Assembly (NCBI GenBank): GCA_024697885.1
Contig: JAILSA010000165.1
Location: forward strand, 1-7,651
Source: Eubacterium sp.
GTDB taxonomy: Bacteria; Bacillota; Clostridia; Lachnospirales; Lachnospiraceae
Length of the DNA: 7,651 nt
Direction of reading: 5' to 3'
The notes beneath the pieces are model-generated. The model did not search any database. It saw nothing but the letters and a program-made list of their open reading frames with translations, and was not told the origin of the DNA. Both the position numbers and the translations under genes were made by a program. The number at the start of each line of letters is the position of its first letter. Positions within the stretch are counted from its first letter, which is position 1. Positions 1 through 6,787 of this stretch are shown here, piece by piece.

Positions 1-2
1 AA

Positions 3-1151
3 ACCGGTGTCATGTCGGCCAATAACGAGCAGGAGCTCCATGAAAAGCTTAAGGCGGAAGAGCTCTTTTTGATCTCGGCCAAACAACAGACAGAGAAAAA
101 GAGAAGAAAGAGAATAAAGTCCGATGTCCTATCGGAATATGCCAGAAATATTAGCAAACTGGTGGGGTCAGGTGTAACCCTGGTCAAGGCCCTCCGGATT
201 ATCTCCGAGGATGAGTCCTGGAAGCCAAGGGAGAGGGAGGTCTACGCAGATATTCTCCGCCTGGTCAAGTCGGGAATGCCCCTGTCAGATGCCATGGAGG
301 CCCAGGGAGAAGCCTTCCCATCTCTCTTCGTCAGCATGATACGAAGTTCAGAGACCTCCGGTAATTTGGACCAGGTAGCCGGCCAGATGGCGGACTACTA
401 CAACAAGGACTACAAGCTGAGGAAAAAGGTCAAGAGTTCCATGACCTATCCCAAAATCCTCTGTGTCCTTATTGTAATTGTAATGGCGGTTATTATGGGA
501 TTTGTAATTCCCCAGTTCAAGGACCTTTTTGCCCAGATGGAAAGCCTTCCGCCAACCACTACCATCCTTTTGGCCATCAGTAATTTTGTCAAGGATAAGT
601 GGTACATCCTCTTGTTCTTTGCTATTGTAATAGTTTTATCCTTTAAGGTTTTGCTCCACCTGCCCAAAATCAAGTATGTGGTGGACAAAATCAAGGTCAA
701 GGCTCCTGTGGTGGGAAAACTGATGAAGGTCATTTACACGGCCCGTTTTTCCCGAACTCTGGCCAGCCTTTACGCCGCAGGTATTTCTATTATCAACTGT
801 TTGACCATTGCCCAGACCACCATTGACAATGCCTATATTGAGAAACAGTTCGACCAGGTTATTGCCGATGTCAGGGCGGGAGTCAACCTGAGTGACGCCC
901 TGGAGAAGGTGGACGGTTTTACCAAGAAGATGGTGTCCTCCGTCCGAGTGGGTGAGGAGACAGGTACCATGGATTCCATGCTGACCTCCATTGCGGACCA
1001 GATGGAATATGATTCCGAGGTGGCCCTTAATCAGTTGGTTTCTTACTTGGAGCCAGCCATGATTGCCATTATGGCCGTGGTGGTAGGCTTCGTTATTATT
1101 TCAGTGATTCAGCCAATTTACGGTTCTTACGAATCTATAGCTGATTCCTAA
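3..1151 (+). CDS. pilC: Type IV pilus platform protein PilC (GspF/T2SF family), 5' end cut by window
   Basis: Polytopic inner-membrane platform protein on which the PilB and PilT motors act to insert or remove pilin subunits. Numbering from the ATG at 12, it has two T2SF domains, at about residues 43-168 and 244-366. Each carries the family's acidic/Gly signature (SSETSGNLDQV at 112-122, VGEETGTMDSML at 312-323). Membrane segments lie near 150-168, 197-215 and 346-370. The first Met is probably not the real start: the frame is open to the left edge (codons for T-G-V at 3-11), there is no Shine-Dalgarno before it, and residues 1-22 match the end of the usual PilC N-terminal strand region, whose first ~20 residues are therefore missing. 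It is the first visible gene of the pil operon; the next gene starts 18 nt after its stop. Family assignment is very secure. A GspF role in type II secretion is made unlikely by the neighbouring pilT. Confidence 0.93.
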   Translation, partial: TGVMSANNEQELHEKLKAEELFLISAKQQTEKKRRKRIKSDVLSEYARNISKLVGSGVTLVKALRIISEDESWKPREREVYADILRLVKSGMPLSDAMEAQGEAFPSLFVSMIRSSETSGNLDQVAGQMADYYNKDYKLRKKVKSSMTYPKILCVLIVIVMAVIMGFVIPQFKDLFAQMESLPPTTTILLAISNFVKDKWYILLFFAIVIVLSFKVLLHLPKIKYVVDKIKVKAPVVGKLMKVIYTARFSRTLASLYAAGISIINCLTIAQTTIDNAYIEKQFDQVIADVRAGVNLSDALEKVDGFTKKMVSSVRVGEETGTMDSMLTSIADQMEYDSEVALNQLVSYLEPAMIAIMAVVVGFVIISVIQPIYGSYESIADS

Positions 1152-1169
1152 AGATTAGGTGGTGAGAAA

Positions 1170-2636
1170 ATGAGTACAATAATACATTTGTCCAACCAAA
1201 AGGTTCAGGTGGTAGTGGGAAACTCCGGCTCCAAGAAAATCACGGTGCAGAAGTGTTTTTCCGATACCGCTCCAGAGGGAAGTATCATCAACGGTATGAT
1301 CACGGACCCAGAGGCCTTTATAGAATTTATGAAGGAATTCTGGTCCCGGAAAAAACTGCCGACCAAGGATGTTTACCTCTTAATTAACAGCACCAAGTTT
1401 ATTGGTAAAAAAATAGAGGCTCCGGCCATGAATGCCAAGAAAATGCTGGATTACGCGGCCAGGGAGTTTGCCGAGTTAGACGCCTCGGACAATGCCATTA
1501 ACGGCTATATCCCCCTGTCGGGTTCTACCGGCAAAATGAAGCATTATTATGCAGAATGTGTAGATGCTGATTTTCTCCAGGAGCACATTGACATTTTCCG
1601 GGAAATCGGTATCCCCCTCAAGGGTATTTACTCCGGAGAGTCCAGTCTCATTGGACTGACCGACAGAACTGTGGGAAGAGATCACAAGACCTTTGTGTTG
1701 GAAATTGCAGAGGAAAATAATATAACAACCCTTCTCTGGGTGGACGGCGGTTTTTACTATTTTAACAGTATTCGCTGCTTTAACGAGAAGGGAAGCCCGG
1801 AGTACTGCCAGGATGTGGCCCGTTCTGTCAGCCAGATTAACCAGTTTATGAGGGCCAACCAAATCGAGTCAGAGCTGGAGTGCGTTATGATGGCAGGCGT
1901 GGAAGGCGAGGAGTTAGAGTCCTACATCACAGCTATTCGGGACCAGGGCTTTGGCCTTCCTGTTGTGCATTTTAAGAGTAAGGATATTGTTTACACCGAG
2001 GGAAAAACCCAGGGATATCTCTACGCTTCTGCCGGCCTCATGCAGGTGGGAGGGCAGCAAAACTTTCTCCAGACCTTTACCAGGTCCGGCAAGAGAAGGA
2101 CAGAGAGCAAGGGAAAACCTGTGAAGGTAATAGCGGTGGCTTCCGTTTTGGCAGTTATGCTTGCGATTTTGGGAATTACTCTTTTTATCAAGTCAGGCAA
2201 GCAAAAAGAGTTAGATATGCTTGTGGAATACAATGAGTCCGCGGCAGTGGTGAGTCAGACGGAGGAGTACGACCAGTACTCGGACCGCAATAGCTTTTTG
2301 ACCGCCCAGTACAATGCCATTAAGGATATTGATGAGAATATTTATTCCTACCCTATTTGCAATGATAAGGTCCTAAAGGAATTTAAAATATGTGCCAAGG
2401 GTTTTGTAAAAATCCAGTTTGAGGCCTTTAATGCGGACGACGGTGTGGCAGAAATTCGCACCACAGCCAAAACCGTAAAGGCCATTAACCGCTTTATTGC
2501 CAGACTCAACCAGAGGGATATTTTTAGCGATGTCAATTACACAGGATATACCTATGACGACGATGAGAAGGTCTGGGATGTCCATGTGATTTGCACCCTT
2601 TCCGAGGCAGCAGGTAGAAAGGGGGAGAAAAAATGA
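1170..2636 (+). CDS. pilM: PilM-PilN fusion: pilus alignment protein with actin-like cytoplasmic part and PilN-like extracytoplasmic part
   Basis: 488 residues. Residues 1-~295 resemble the actin-like PilM fold by order of elements (strand-rich start, VLEIAEENNITTLLWVDGG at 176-194, VMMAG at 239-243, LYASAGLM at 284-291). A basic stretch (RSGKRR, 305-310) precedes one membrane helix (about 318-340). Residues 345-488 look like PilN: a coiled linker, then the PF05137-type end with INRFIARLNQRDIFSDVNYT (439-458) and VWDVHVICTLSE. In most T4P systems PilM and PilN are separate proteins, with PilM binding the PilN cytoplasmic INLLP tail; here NFLQTF (298-303) sits where that tail would be. The usual nucleotide-binding motifs of PilM are not recognisable (see findings). 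The start is supported by AGGTGGTGAG at 1157-1166. It overlaps pilO by 4 nt (ATGA), suggesting translational coupling. Role: links the motor side to the PilO side of the alignment complex. The PilN half is clear; the PilM half is inferred from layout and context. Confidence 0.8.
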   Translation: MSTIIHLSNQKVQVVVGNSGSKKITVQKCFSDTAPEGSIINGMITDPEAFIEFMKEFWSRKKLPTKDVYLLINSTKFIGKKIEAPAMNAKKMLDYAAREFAELDASDNAINGYIPLSGSTGKMKHYYAECVDADFLQEHIDIFREIGIPLKGIYSGESSLIGLTDRTVGRDHKTFVLEIAEENNITTLLWVDGGFYYFNSIRCFNEKGSPEYCQDVARSVSQINQFMRANQIESELECVMMAGVEGEELESYITAIRDQGFGLPVVHFKSKDIVYTEGKTQGYLYASAGLMQVGGQQNFLQTFTRSGKRRTESKGKPVKVIAVASVLAVMLAILGITLFIKSGKQKELDMLVEYNESAAVVSQTEEYDQYSDRNSFLTAQYNAIKDIDENIYSYPICNDKVLKEFKICAKGFVKIQFEAFNADDGVAEIRTTAKTVKAINRFIARLNQRDIFSDVNYTGYTYDDDEKVWDVHVICTLSEAAGRKGEKK

Positions 2637-3409
2637 AAACAGAAATGACGGAAAAAGACAAAAAACTCCTGATGATCCTGGCTATTTTTGTCATTGTGGT
2701 ATGCATTGGCTACTGGGGCATTATGCCTACTATGGACCAGATTTCTGCCATTAACGAGGAGACCCTGGTTCAACAGGATTTGCAGACTCAGAATGAGATG
2801 AAAATCATGGAGCTTCCAATGATTGTGGAGGACAACAAAAGCTACGAGGAAAAAATCCTGAAGGCCAGAAAAAACTACTATGATGTTATGACCAGCGACG
2901 AGGTGGACAAGTATTTTACGGGCATGGCCCTGGACTACGACCTCTATGCCTACGACCTGGTGATTGATATGCCGGATGAATCCACCACCACAGCCCCTTA
3001 CCAGTACTCGGAAAAGGCTGAGAAACTGGCCCAGGCTGCCTTAGAGGCAGAGGAGGAGTCCACAGAGGAGGAACCCCTGTCCAACAGTGAGGAAAGCCTT
3101 GAGGAAATAGGGGAGGCAGAAGAGGATGAAGAAGAGGAAGAGATGGTGGTAGACAATGGAATCTATATGGTAACTGTGACCCAGAGACTGGGAGGTTCCA
3201 AGAAAAAATGCCAGAAGCTCATTAACGATTTATCCAACAGCAAGGAAAAGGTTCGTGTGGTGAGTTACACCTACTCAACCACCGATGAGTTGGTGGGAAA
3301 CGAATCCGACTACAAGGTTAAGTCCCAAAACGTTTTGGAGTTGACCGTGGAGATCTACATGTGTGCAGCAACACAGGAGGAGGAAATCGAGGATGGAAGC
3401 AAGGAGTAA
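2633..3409 (+). CDS. pilO: PilO-like pilus alignment protein with long acidic insertion
   Basis: 258 residues: a short charged cytoplasmic start, one membrane helix (about 11-30), a helical coiled stretch (about 35-85), and an extracytoplasmic alpha/beta domain. PilO partners PilN in the inner-membrane alignment complex. Sequence similarity to PilO is weak, as is usual for the family, so the call rests on size, topology, a domain opening with DKYFTGMALDYDLYAYDLVI (92-111) and a C-terminal half (176-244) with the pattern of a ferredoxin-like fold, plus position between the PilM-PilN gene and pilB. Residues 138-170 hold 20 acidic residues and no Lys or Arg, an unusual insertion between the two halves of the domain. 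Its start overlaps the previous stop by 4 nt, with AAAGGGGGAG at 2618-2627 as ribosome binding site. Its last 17 nt overlap pilB, and the acidic C-terminal tail codons contain the pilB Shine-Dalgarno. Confidence 0.72.
   Translation: MKTEMTEKDKKLLMILAIFVIVVCIGYWGIMPTMDQISAINEETLVQQDLQTQNEMKIMELPMIVEDNKSYEEKILKARKNYYDVMTSDEVDKYFTGMALDYDLYAYDLVIDMPDESTTTAPYQYSEKAEKLAQAALEAEEESTEEEPLSNSEESLEEIGEAEEDEEEEEMVVDNGIYMVTVTQRLGGSKKKCQKLINDLSNSKEKVRVVSYTYSTTDELVGNESDYKVKSQNVLELTVEIYMCAATQEEEIEDGSKE
3375..3383 (+). promoter_or_regulatory. Shine-Dalgarno of pilB, inside the end of pilO
   Basis: AGGAGGAGG lies 9 nt before the ATG at 3393, within the codons for the acidic tail of PilO. It decides the pilB start: the more upstream in-frame ATG at 3363 has no such site and would add ten residues (MQQHRRRKSR) foreign to the family. 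Confidence 0.8.
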
Positions 3410-5078
3410 CAAAAACATCCGAATCGGTGATGTCATGCTAGAACTCGGCTACATCACCCAGGAGGATTTGAAAAAGGCCCTAGCCTACCAAAAGGAGCAC
3501 CAGGGAGTCCGAGTGGGAGGTGCCCTCATTGCCCTGGGTTGCATTACAGAGTATCAGATGCTAGAGGCCCTAGGTCACCGCATGGGCTACGAAGTAGCGG
3601 TGATCAATGACTTAAATATTGACATTGAGGCCGTGGAAAAACTTCCCAAGGCCCTGGCCCAAAAATATTGCATGATGTGTTACCGCATGGAGGAAAATGT
3701 CCTCAGTGTATTGGTAAATGACCCCCTTAATTTCTATGGAATCGAGGATGTGCGCCAGATTACAGGAATGCAGCTTCGCATTGTCCTCTGTGAGCAGGGG
3801 CCACTGGAAAATGCCATTCACTACTACTATTCCGAGGTATCGGCCAGAAAGGCGGCCAAGAAGGCGGCGGCAACTACCTCCCAGGTGGTGGAGACCATTG
3901 AAATTACAGTGGAGGACGGAGACGACGAGACACCGATCATCAACCTTTTTAACAATATTTTGATTCGTGCCTACAATTCCGGAGCCTCCGATGTTCACAT
4001 TGAGCCCTTTGAGGATCACACCAGCGTCCGCATGAGGCTTGACGGTGTCATCAGCGACTTTATGACCCTGCAAAAAAACATTCACGCCTCCCTGATCGCC
4101 CGCATTAAAATCCTGGGTGATTTGGATATTGCAGAGAGGCGAATTCCCCAGGACGGACATTTTCGCATTAACATTGAGGGAGTGGACCTGAACGTCCGCG
4201 TGTCCGTTATACCAACGGTATTTGGAGAGAAGGCGGTTCTCAGACTTTTGGCCAGCGCCCGAAGCATTGACAACAGTTCCACCTTCGGTATGAATCCAGA
4301 AAACTATGAAAAAGTGAAAAAAATGCTCCAGAGTCCAAATGGAATCATTTATCTTACGGGACCAACCGGTTCTGGTAAGTCCACCACCCTTTATATGATT
4401 CTAGAGGAACTTTCTAAGAGAGCAGTAAATATATCCACCATTGAGGACCCGGTGGAAAAAAATGTACCTAAGCTCAATCAGATGCAGGTAAATAACACGG
4501 CGGGACTGACCTTTGAGGTGGGACTGAGAGCCCTCCTGCGACAGGACCCGGATGTGATCATGGTAGGTGAGACCCGTGACAACGAGACCGCTTCCATCTC
4601 CGTCCGCGCGGCTATTACCGGTCACCTGGTTCTCTCCACCCTCCATACCAACGACGCGGCTTCTTCTGTTGTCCGTCTGGTGGACATGGGAGTTGAGCCT
4701 TATATGATTGCCACCTCCCTGGTGGGAATTATTGCCCAGCGTCTGGTGAGAAAGGTCTGTCCACAGTGCGGTGTGATGGAGCCAATGACGGAGGCAGAGG
4801 CAGAGGCTGTTGGGGTTCCTCTGGCTCAGGTGAGACATGCCGTGGGCTGTCGCGCCTGCAACGGCACCGGCTACAGGGGCCGTATTTCCATTCACGAAAT
4901 TTTAACCATCGACAAGCCAATCCGCAGGATGATTACATCCGGGGCTGAGGTGGAGGAAATAAAAAATTACGCCATAGAGCACCAGGGTATGAGTACCCTG
5001 AAGCAGAGCGCCTTAGAATTAGTCAAGGAAGGTGTGACTACGGTAGAGGAGTTAATGCGCGTGTCCTATGATGAATAA
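3393..5078 (+). CDS. pilB: Type IV pilus assembly (extension) ATPase PilB with N-terminal MshEN domain
   Basis: 561 residues from the ATG at 3393, a normal PilB/GspE length. The hexameric cytoplasmic ATPase drives pilin polymerisation through PilC. Residues 1-~140 are an MshEN (T2SSE_N) domain with two tandem repeats starting RIGDVMLELGYI (10-21) and RVGGALIALGCI (40-51), the family's c-di-GMP binding motifs. A linker rich in Lys/Ala (151-160) leads to the second N-terminal domain (~178-290, with SDVHIEPF at 199-206). Catalytic core: Walker A GPTGSGKST (323-331), Asp box STIEDPVE (348-355), Walker B DPDVIMVGETRD (385-396), His box TGHLVLSTLHTND (409-421). The zinc-binding cysteines are C456/C459 and C486/C489 (CPQC and CRAC), a mark of PilB rather than PilT. 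It overlaps pilO by 17 nt and is followed 14 nt later by pilT. Very secure; GspE is the alternative by family but not by context. Confidence 0.95.
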   Translation: MEARSNKNIRIGDVMLELGYITQEDLKKALAYQKEHQGVRVGGALIALGCITEYQMLEALGHRMGYEVAVINDLNIDIEAVEKLPKALAQKYCMMCYRMEENVLSVLVNDPLNFYGIEDVRQITGMQLRIVLCEQGPLENAIHYYYSEVSARKAAKKAAATTSQVVETIEITVEDGDDETPIINLFNNILIRAYNSGASDVHIEPFEDHTSVRMRLDGVISDFMTLQKNIHASLIARIKILGDLDIAERRIPQDGHFRINIEGVDLNVRVSVIPTVFGEKAVLRLLASARSIDNSSTFGMNPENYEKVKKMLQSPNGIIYLTGPTGSGKSTTLYMILEELSKRAVNISTIEDPVEKNVPKLNQMQVNNTAGLTFEVGLRALLRQDPDVIMVGETRDNETASISVRAAITGHLVLSTLHTNDAASSVVRLVDMGVEPYMIATSLVGIIAQRLVRKVCPQCGVMEPMTEAEAEAVGVPLAQVRHAVGCRACNGTGYRGRISIHEILTIDKPIRRMITSGAEVEEIKNYAIEHQGMSTLKQSALELVKEGVTTVEELMRVSYDE

Positions 5079-5085
5079 AAGGAGG
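5079..5085 (+). promoter_or_regulatory. Shine-Dalgarno deciding the TTG start of pilT
   Basis: AAGGAGG, directly after the pilB stop, is 7 nt from the TTG at 5093 and only 1 nt from the in-frame GTG at 5087. Normal spacing therefore favours the TTG. Confidence 0.7.
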
Positions 5086-5092
5086 AGTGCTT

Positions 5093-6136
5093 TTGTTAAA
5101 TGAATTGATTTTACAGGCCAGAAATCAGGGCTGTTCCGATATTCACCTATCGGAGGGATTGCCGCTTATGTTCCGCATCAACGGAAAACTTCAGGTAATC
5201 CAACACAACTATACAGATGACATGATTCGGTCCATGATTTTGGACAGTATGACCCCGGACCAGCAGAGCCTTTTGGCACAGGGCCAGGATGCGGATTTTG
5301 CCATCCGAAGCACCGACGGAAACCGACAGCGTGTCAATGTTTTCCGACAAAACGGCAAGGTGGCAGCCACCATCCGTCTTCTGAACTCGTCCATTCCGGG
5401 CCTGGAGATGTTGGGCCTGCCAAGGGTTTTAAACAGCCTGGCGGAAAAACCCAGGGGATTGATTTTGGTTACAGGACCTACAGGATCTGGTAAGTCCACC
5501 ACCCTGGCCTCCATGATTGATCACATCAATGAGACCAGGCCAGACCACATTATCACCATTGAGGACCCAATCGAGTATGTCTACGACCAGAAGCTGGCCC
5601 TCATCCACCAGAGAGAGGTGGGAAGGGATGTAAGCGGTTTTGCTCCGGCCCTAAGGAGTGCCCTCCGCGAGGACCCGGACATTATTCTGGTGGGAGAGAT
5701 GCGTGACTACGAGACTATTTCAGCGGCTCTGACGGCAGCGGAGACGGGACATTTGGTTATGTCCACCCTCCACACCACGGGAGCGGCCCAGACCATCGAC
5801 CGTGTCATTGACGCCTGCCCGGGCAATATCCAAAATCAGATTCGAACCCAGCTTGCCGGCGTCCTGAATGGGGTGGTAACCCAGTGCCTGATTCCAAATG
5901 CCAGAGGCAACGGCCGAGTGGCGGCCACAGAGATTTTGGTGGGAACGGATGCTGTGGGCAACCTGATTCGTGAGAATAAGTGTCACCAGCTCAACTCCAC
6001 CATGCAGCAGGGCTCCCGAGATGGCATGCACACCCTAAACGCAGATTTAAGTCGCCTGGTTCAGTCGGGAATGATTCAAGCAAACATGGCCAAAAAGTAT
6101 ACCAATGACCCAGCGGATTTAGAACAGTATATGTAG
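5093..6136 (+). CDS. pilT: Type IV pilus retraction ATPase PilT
   Basis: 347 residues from the TTG at 5093 (349 if the GTG at 5087 is used), the usual PilT length. The N-terminal PAS-like domain begins LNELILQARNQGCSDIHLSE (2-21), typical of PilT. The ATPase core has Walker A GPTGSGKST (128-136), Asp box ITIEDPIE (154-161), Walker B EDPDIILVGEMRD (193-205) and His box TGHLVMSTLHT (218-228). There is no tetracysteine zinc motif, which separates it from PilB. The C-terminal retraction motif, normally AIRNLIRE, reads AVGNLIRE (287-294), so the first Arg is Gly. The end (MHTLNADLSRLVQSGMI, 312-328) is also PilT-like. Role: pilus depolymerisation, hence twitching, DNA uptake or surface sensing. 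It is the last gene of the operon before the separately promoted pilin gene. A PilU-like or PilT2 role cannot be excluded, but it is the only such gene seen here. Confidence 0.94.
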   Translation: MLNELILQARNQGCSDIHLSEGLPLMFRINGKLQVIQHNYTDDMIRSMILDSMTPDQQSLLAQGQDADFAIRSTDGNRQRVNVFRQNGKVAATIRLLNSSIPGLEMLGLPRVLNSLAEKPRGLILVTGPTGSGKSTTLASMIDHINETRPDHIITIEDPIEYVYDQKLALIHQREVGRDVSGFAPALRSALREDPDIILVGEMRDYETISAALTAAETGHLVMSTLHTTGAAQTIDRVIDACPGNIQNQIRTQLAGVLNGVVTQCLIPNARGNGRVAATEILVGTDAVGNLIRENKCHQLNSTMQQGSRDGMHTLNADLSRLVQSGMIQANMAKKYTNDPADLEQYM

Positions 6137-6145
6137 GAGAAAAGT

Positions 6146-6177
6146 TTAGAAAAATTTATCAAAAGTTTTTTTTCTAA
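6146..6177 (+). terminator. Weak AT-rich inverted repeat after pilT, possible partial terminator
   Basis: TTAGAAAAA (6146-6154) can pair with TTTTTCTAA (6169-6177) around a 14-nt loop. The stem has only one G-C pair and no free U-tract after it, so it would be a poor intrinsic terminator. The run of eight T (6166-6173) lies partly inside the 3' arm. The sequence AAAAGTTT also repeats directly at 6140-6147 and 6161-6168, 21 nt apart. Some readthrough of the pil operon into the pilin gene is likely. Confidence 0.25.
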
Positions 6178-6190
6178 GGGTTATGTTTCA

Positions 6191-6219
6191 TTGAAAAAAG
6201 CCGATATAAATGGTACAAT
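6191..6219 (+). promoter_or_regulatory. Promoter of the pilin gene, sigma-A type with extended -10
   Basis: -35 TTGAAA (6191-6196), a 17-nt spacer, and -10 TACAAT (6214-6219) preceded by TGG, i.e. an extended -10. Each hexamer differs from consensus at one base. Transcription would begin around 6225-6228, giving a leader of about 42-45 nt. This is the best promoter match in the window and lies in the only long gap inside the pilus region. Confidence 0.8.
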
Positions 6220-6254
6220 GATATTAAATTGTAGGGCGAAAAATTTAGTGTAAT

Positions 6255-6261
6255 AAGGAGG
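6255..6261 (+). promoter_or_regulatory. Perfect Shine-Dalgarno of the pilin gene
   Basis: AAGGAGG with an 8-nt spacer to the ATG at 6270. It fixes the pilin start and fits very strong translation. Confidence 0.8.
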
Positions 6262-6269
6262 ATAAGCTC

Positions 6270-6764
6270 ATGATTAAGTTATTGAACAAAATTCAAAAAA
6301 AGAAACAAGACAACAAAGGTTTTACATTGGTTGAGTTGATTGTAGTTATTGTAATCCTTGCTATTTTGGCAGCGATTTTGGTACCTGCACTTTTGGGATA
6401 TATCGACCGTGCAAAACAACAGCAGGTAGTATTGGATGCAAAATCTTGTTTGACAGCAGCTCAGGCTGAGATGTCTAGTCTCTATGGAGAGGATAAGCCA
6501 GCTTCTAAGATTACAGACCGTGCAACTACTATTTTGAAGACAGCAGGAGCAGATGGAACAGACTTTACAGCAGACGAACTCGTAATTGGTGTAGCAACAG
6601 CGTCTTCAGCTACTACGGGAGCAGACACAGACAAGTCTTGCTACAAGATTACTTATGTGAAGTATACAGAGGGAGATGTAACACTTTACTTTGATGGTGG
6701 TTCTTGGGTGACAGATGCACCTACAGCACCAACCAAGACTTATACCATCAAGGCAGCATCTTAA
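6270..6764 (+). CDS. pilA: Type IV prepilin, probable major pilin
   Basis: 164 residues. A 17-residue basic leader (MIKLLNKIQKKKQDNKG) ends in the prepilin peptidase site KG|FTLVE: cleavage after G17, mature first residue F18, and E22 as the conserved Glu+5. The hydrophobic helix is about 18-43. The mature protein is about 147 residues, with an Ala/Thr/Gly-rich middle (91-120) and two cysteines (C60, C124) that could form a disulfide. The C-terminal beta part is YKITYVKYTEGDVTLYFDGG (125-144). Start fixed by AAGGAGG at 6255-6261. It has its own promoter before it and a strong terminator after it. Codon use differs sharply from the neighbours: of 22 Ala codons 15 are GCA, 5 GCT, 2 GCG and none GCC, while GCC is frequent in pilC, pilB and pilT. 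I infer a major, highly expressed pilin. A type II pseudopilin is less likely given pilT and the 147-residue body. No peptidase gene is in the window. Confidence 0.92.
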   Translation: MIKLLNKIQKKKQDNKGFTLVELIVVIVILAILAAILVPALLGYIDRAKQQQVVLDAKSCLTAAQAEMSSLYGEDKPASKITDRATTILKTAGADGTDFTADELVIGVATASSATTGADTDKSCYKITYVKYTEGDVTLYFDGGSWVTDAPTAPTKTYTIKAAS

Positions 6765-6787
6765 TCCCTATAACAATTTATGAATTC

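Noticed and set aside
446..733. Minus-strand open frame inside pilC with hydrophobic stretches
   Set aside because: It is opposite the PilC membrane segments and has no recognisable family; I treat it as a shadow of the real gene.
3044..3142. Purine-rich repeat-like tract as a tandem repeat or phase-variable tract
   Set aside because: No exact repeat unit is maintained over more than a few codons. It is better explained as Glu codons of an acidic protein segment.
3363..3392. Upstream ATG for pilB adding ten residues
   Set aside because: The extra residues do not fit PilB N-termini, and the perfect Shine-Dalgarno sits between this ATG and the one at 3393.
3612..4160. A 182-codon open frame on the minus strand inside pilB (a similar one of 164 codons at 4401-4895)
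   Set aside because: Both lie fully opposite a clear ATPase gene, show no recognisable domain, and arise from the complement of its codon pattern.
6137..6269. Possible c-di-GMP riboswitch before the pilin gene, as known for some clostridial pilus genes
   Set aside because: The predicted leader after the promoter is only about 42-45 nt and AT-rich, and I see no GEMM-type conserved core or aptamer-like pairing. It is too short for a riboswitch plus expression platform.
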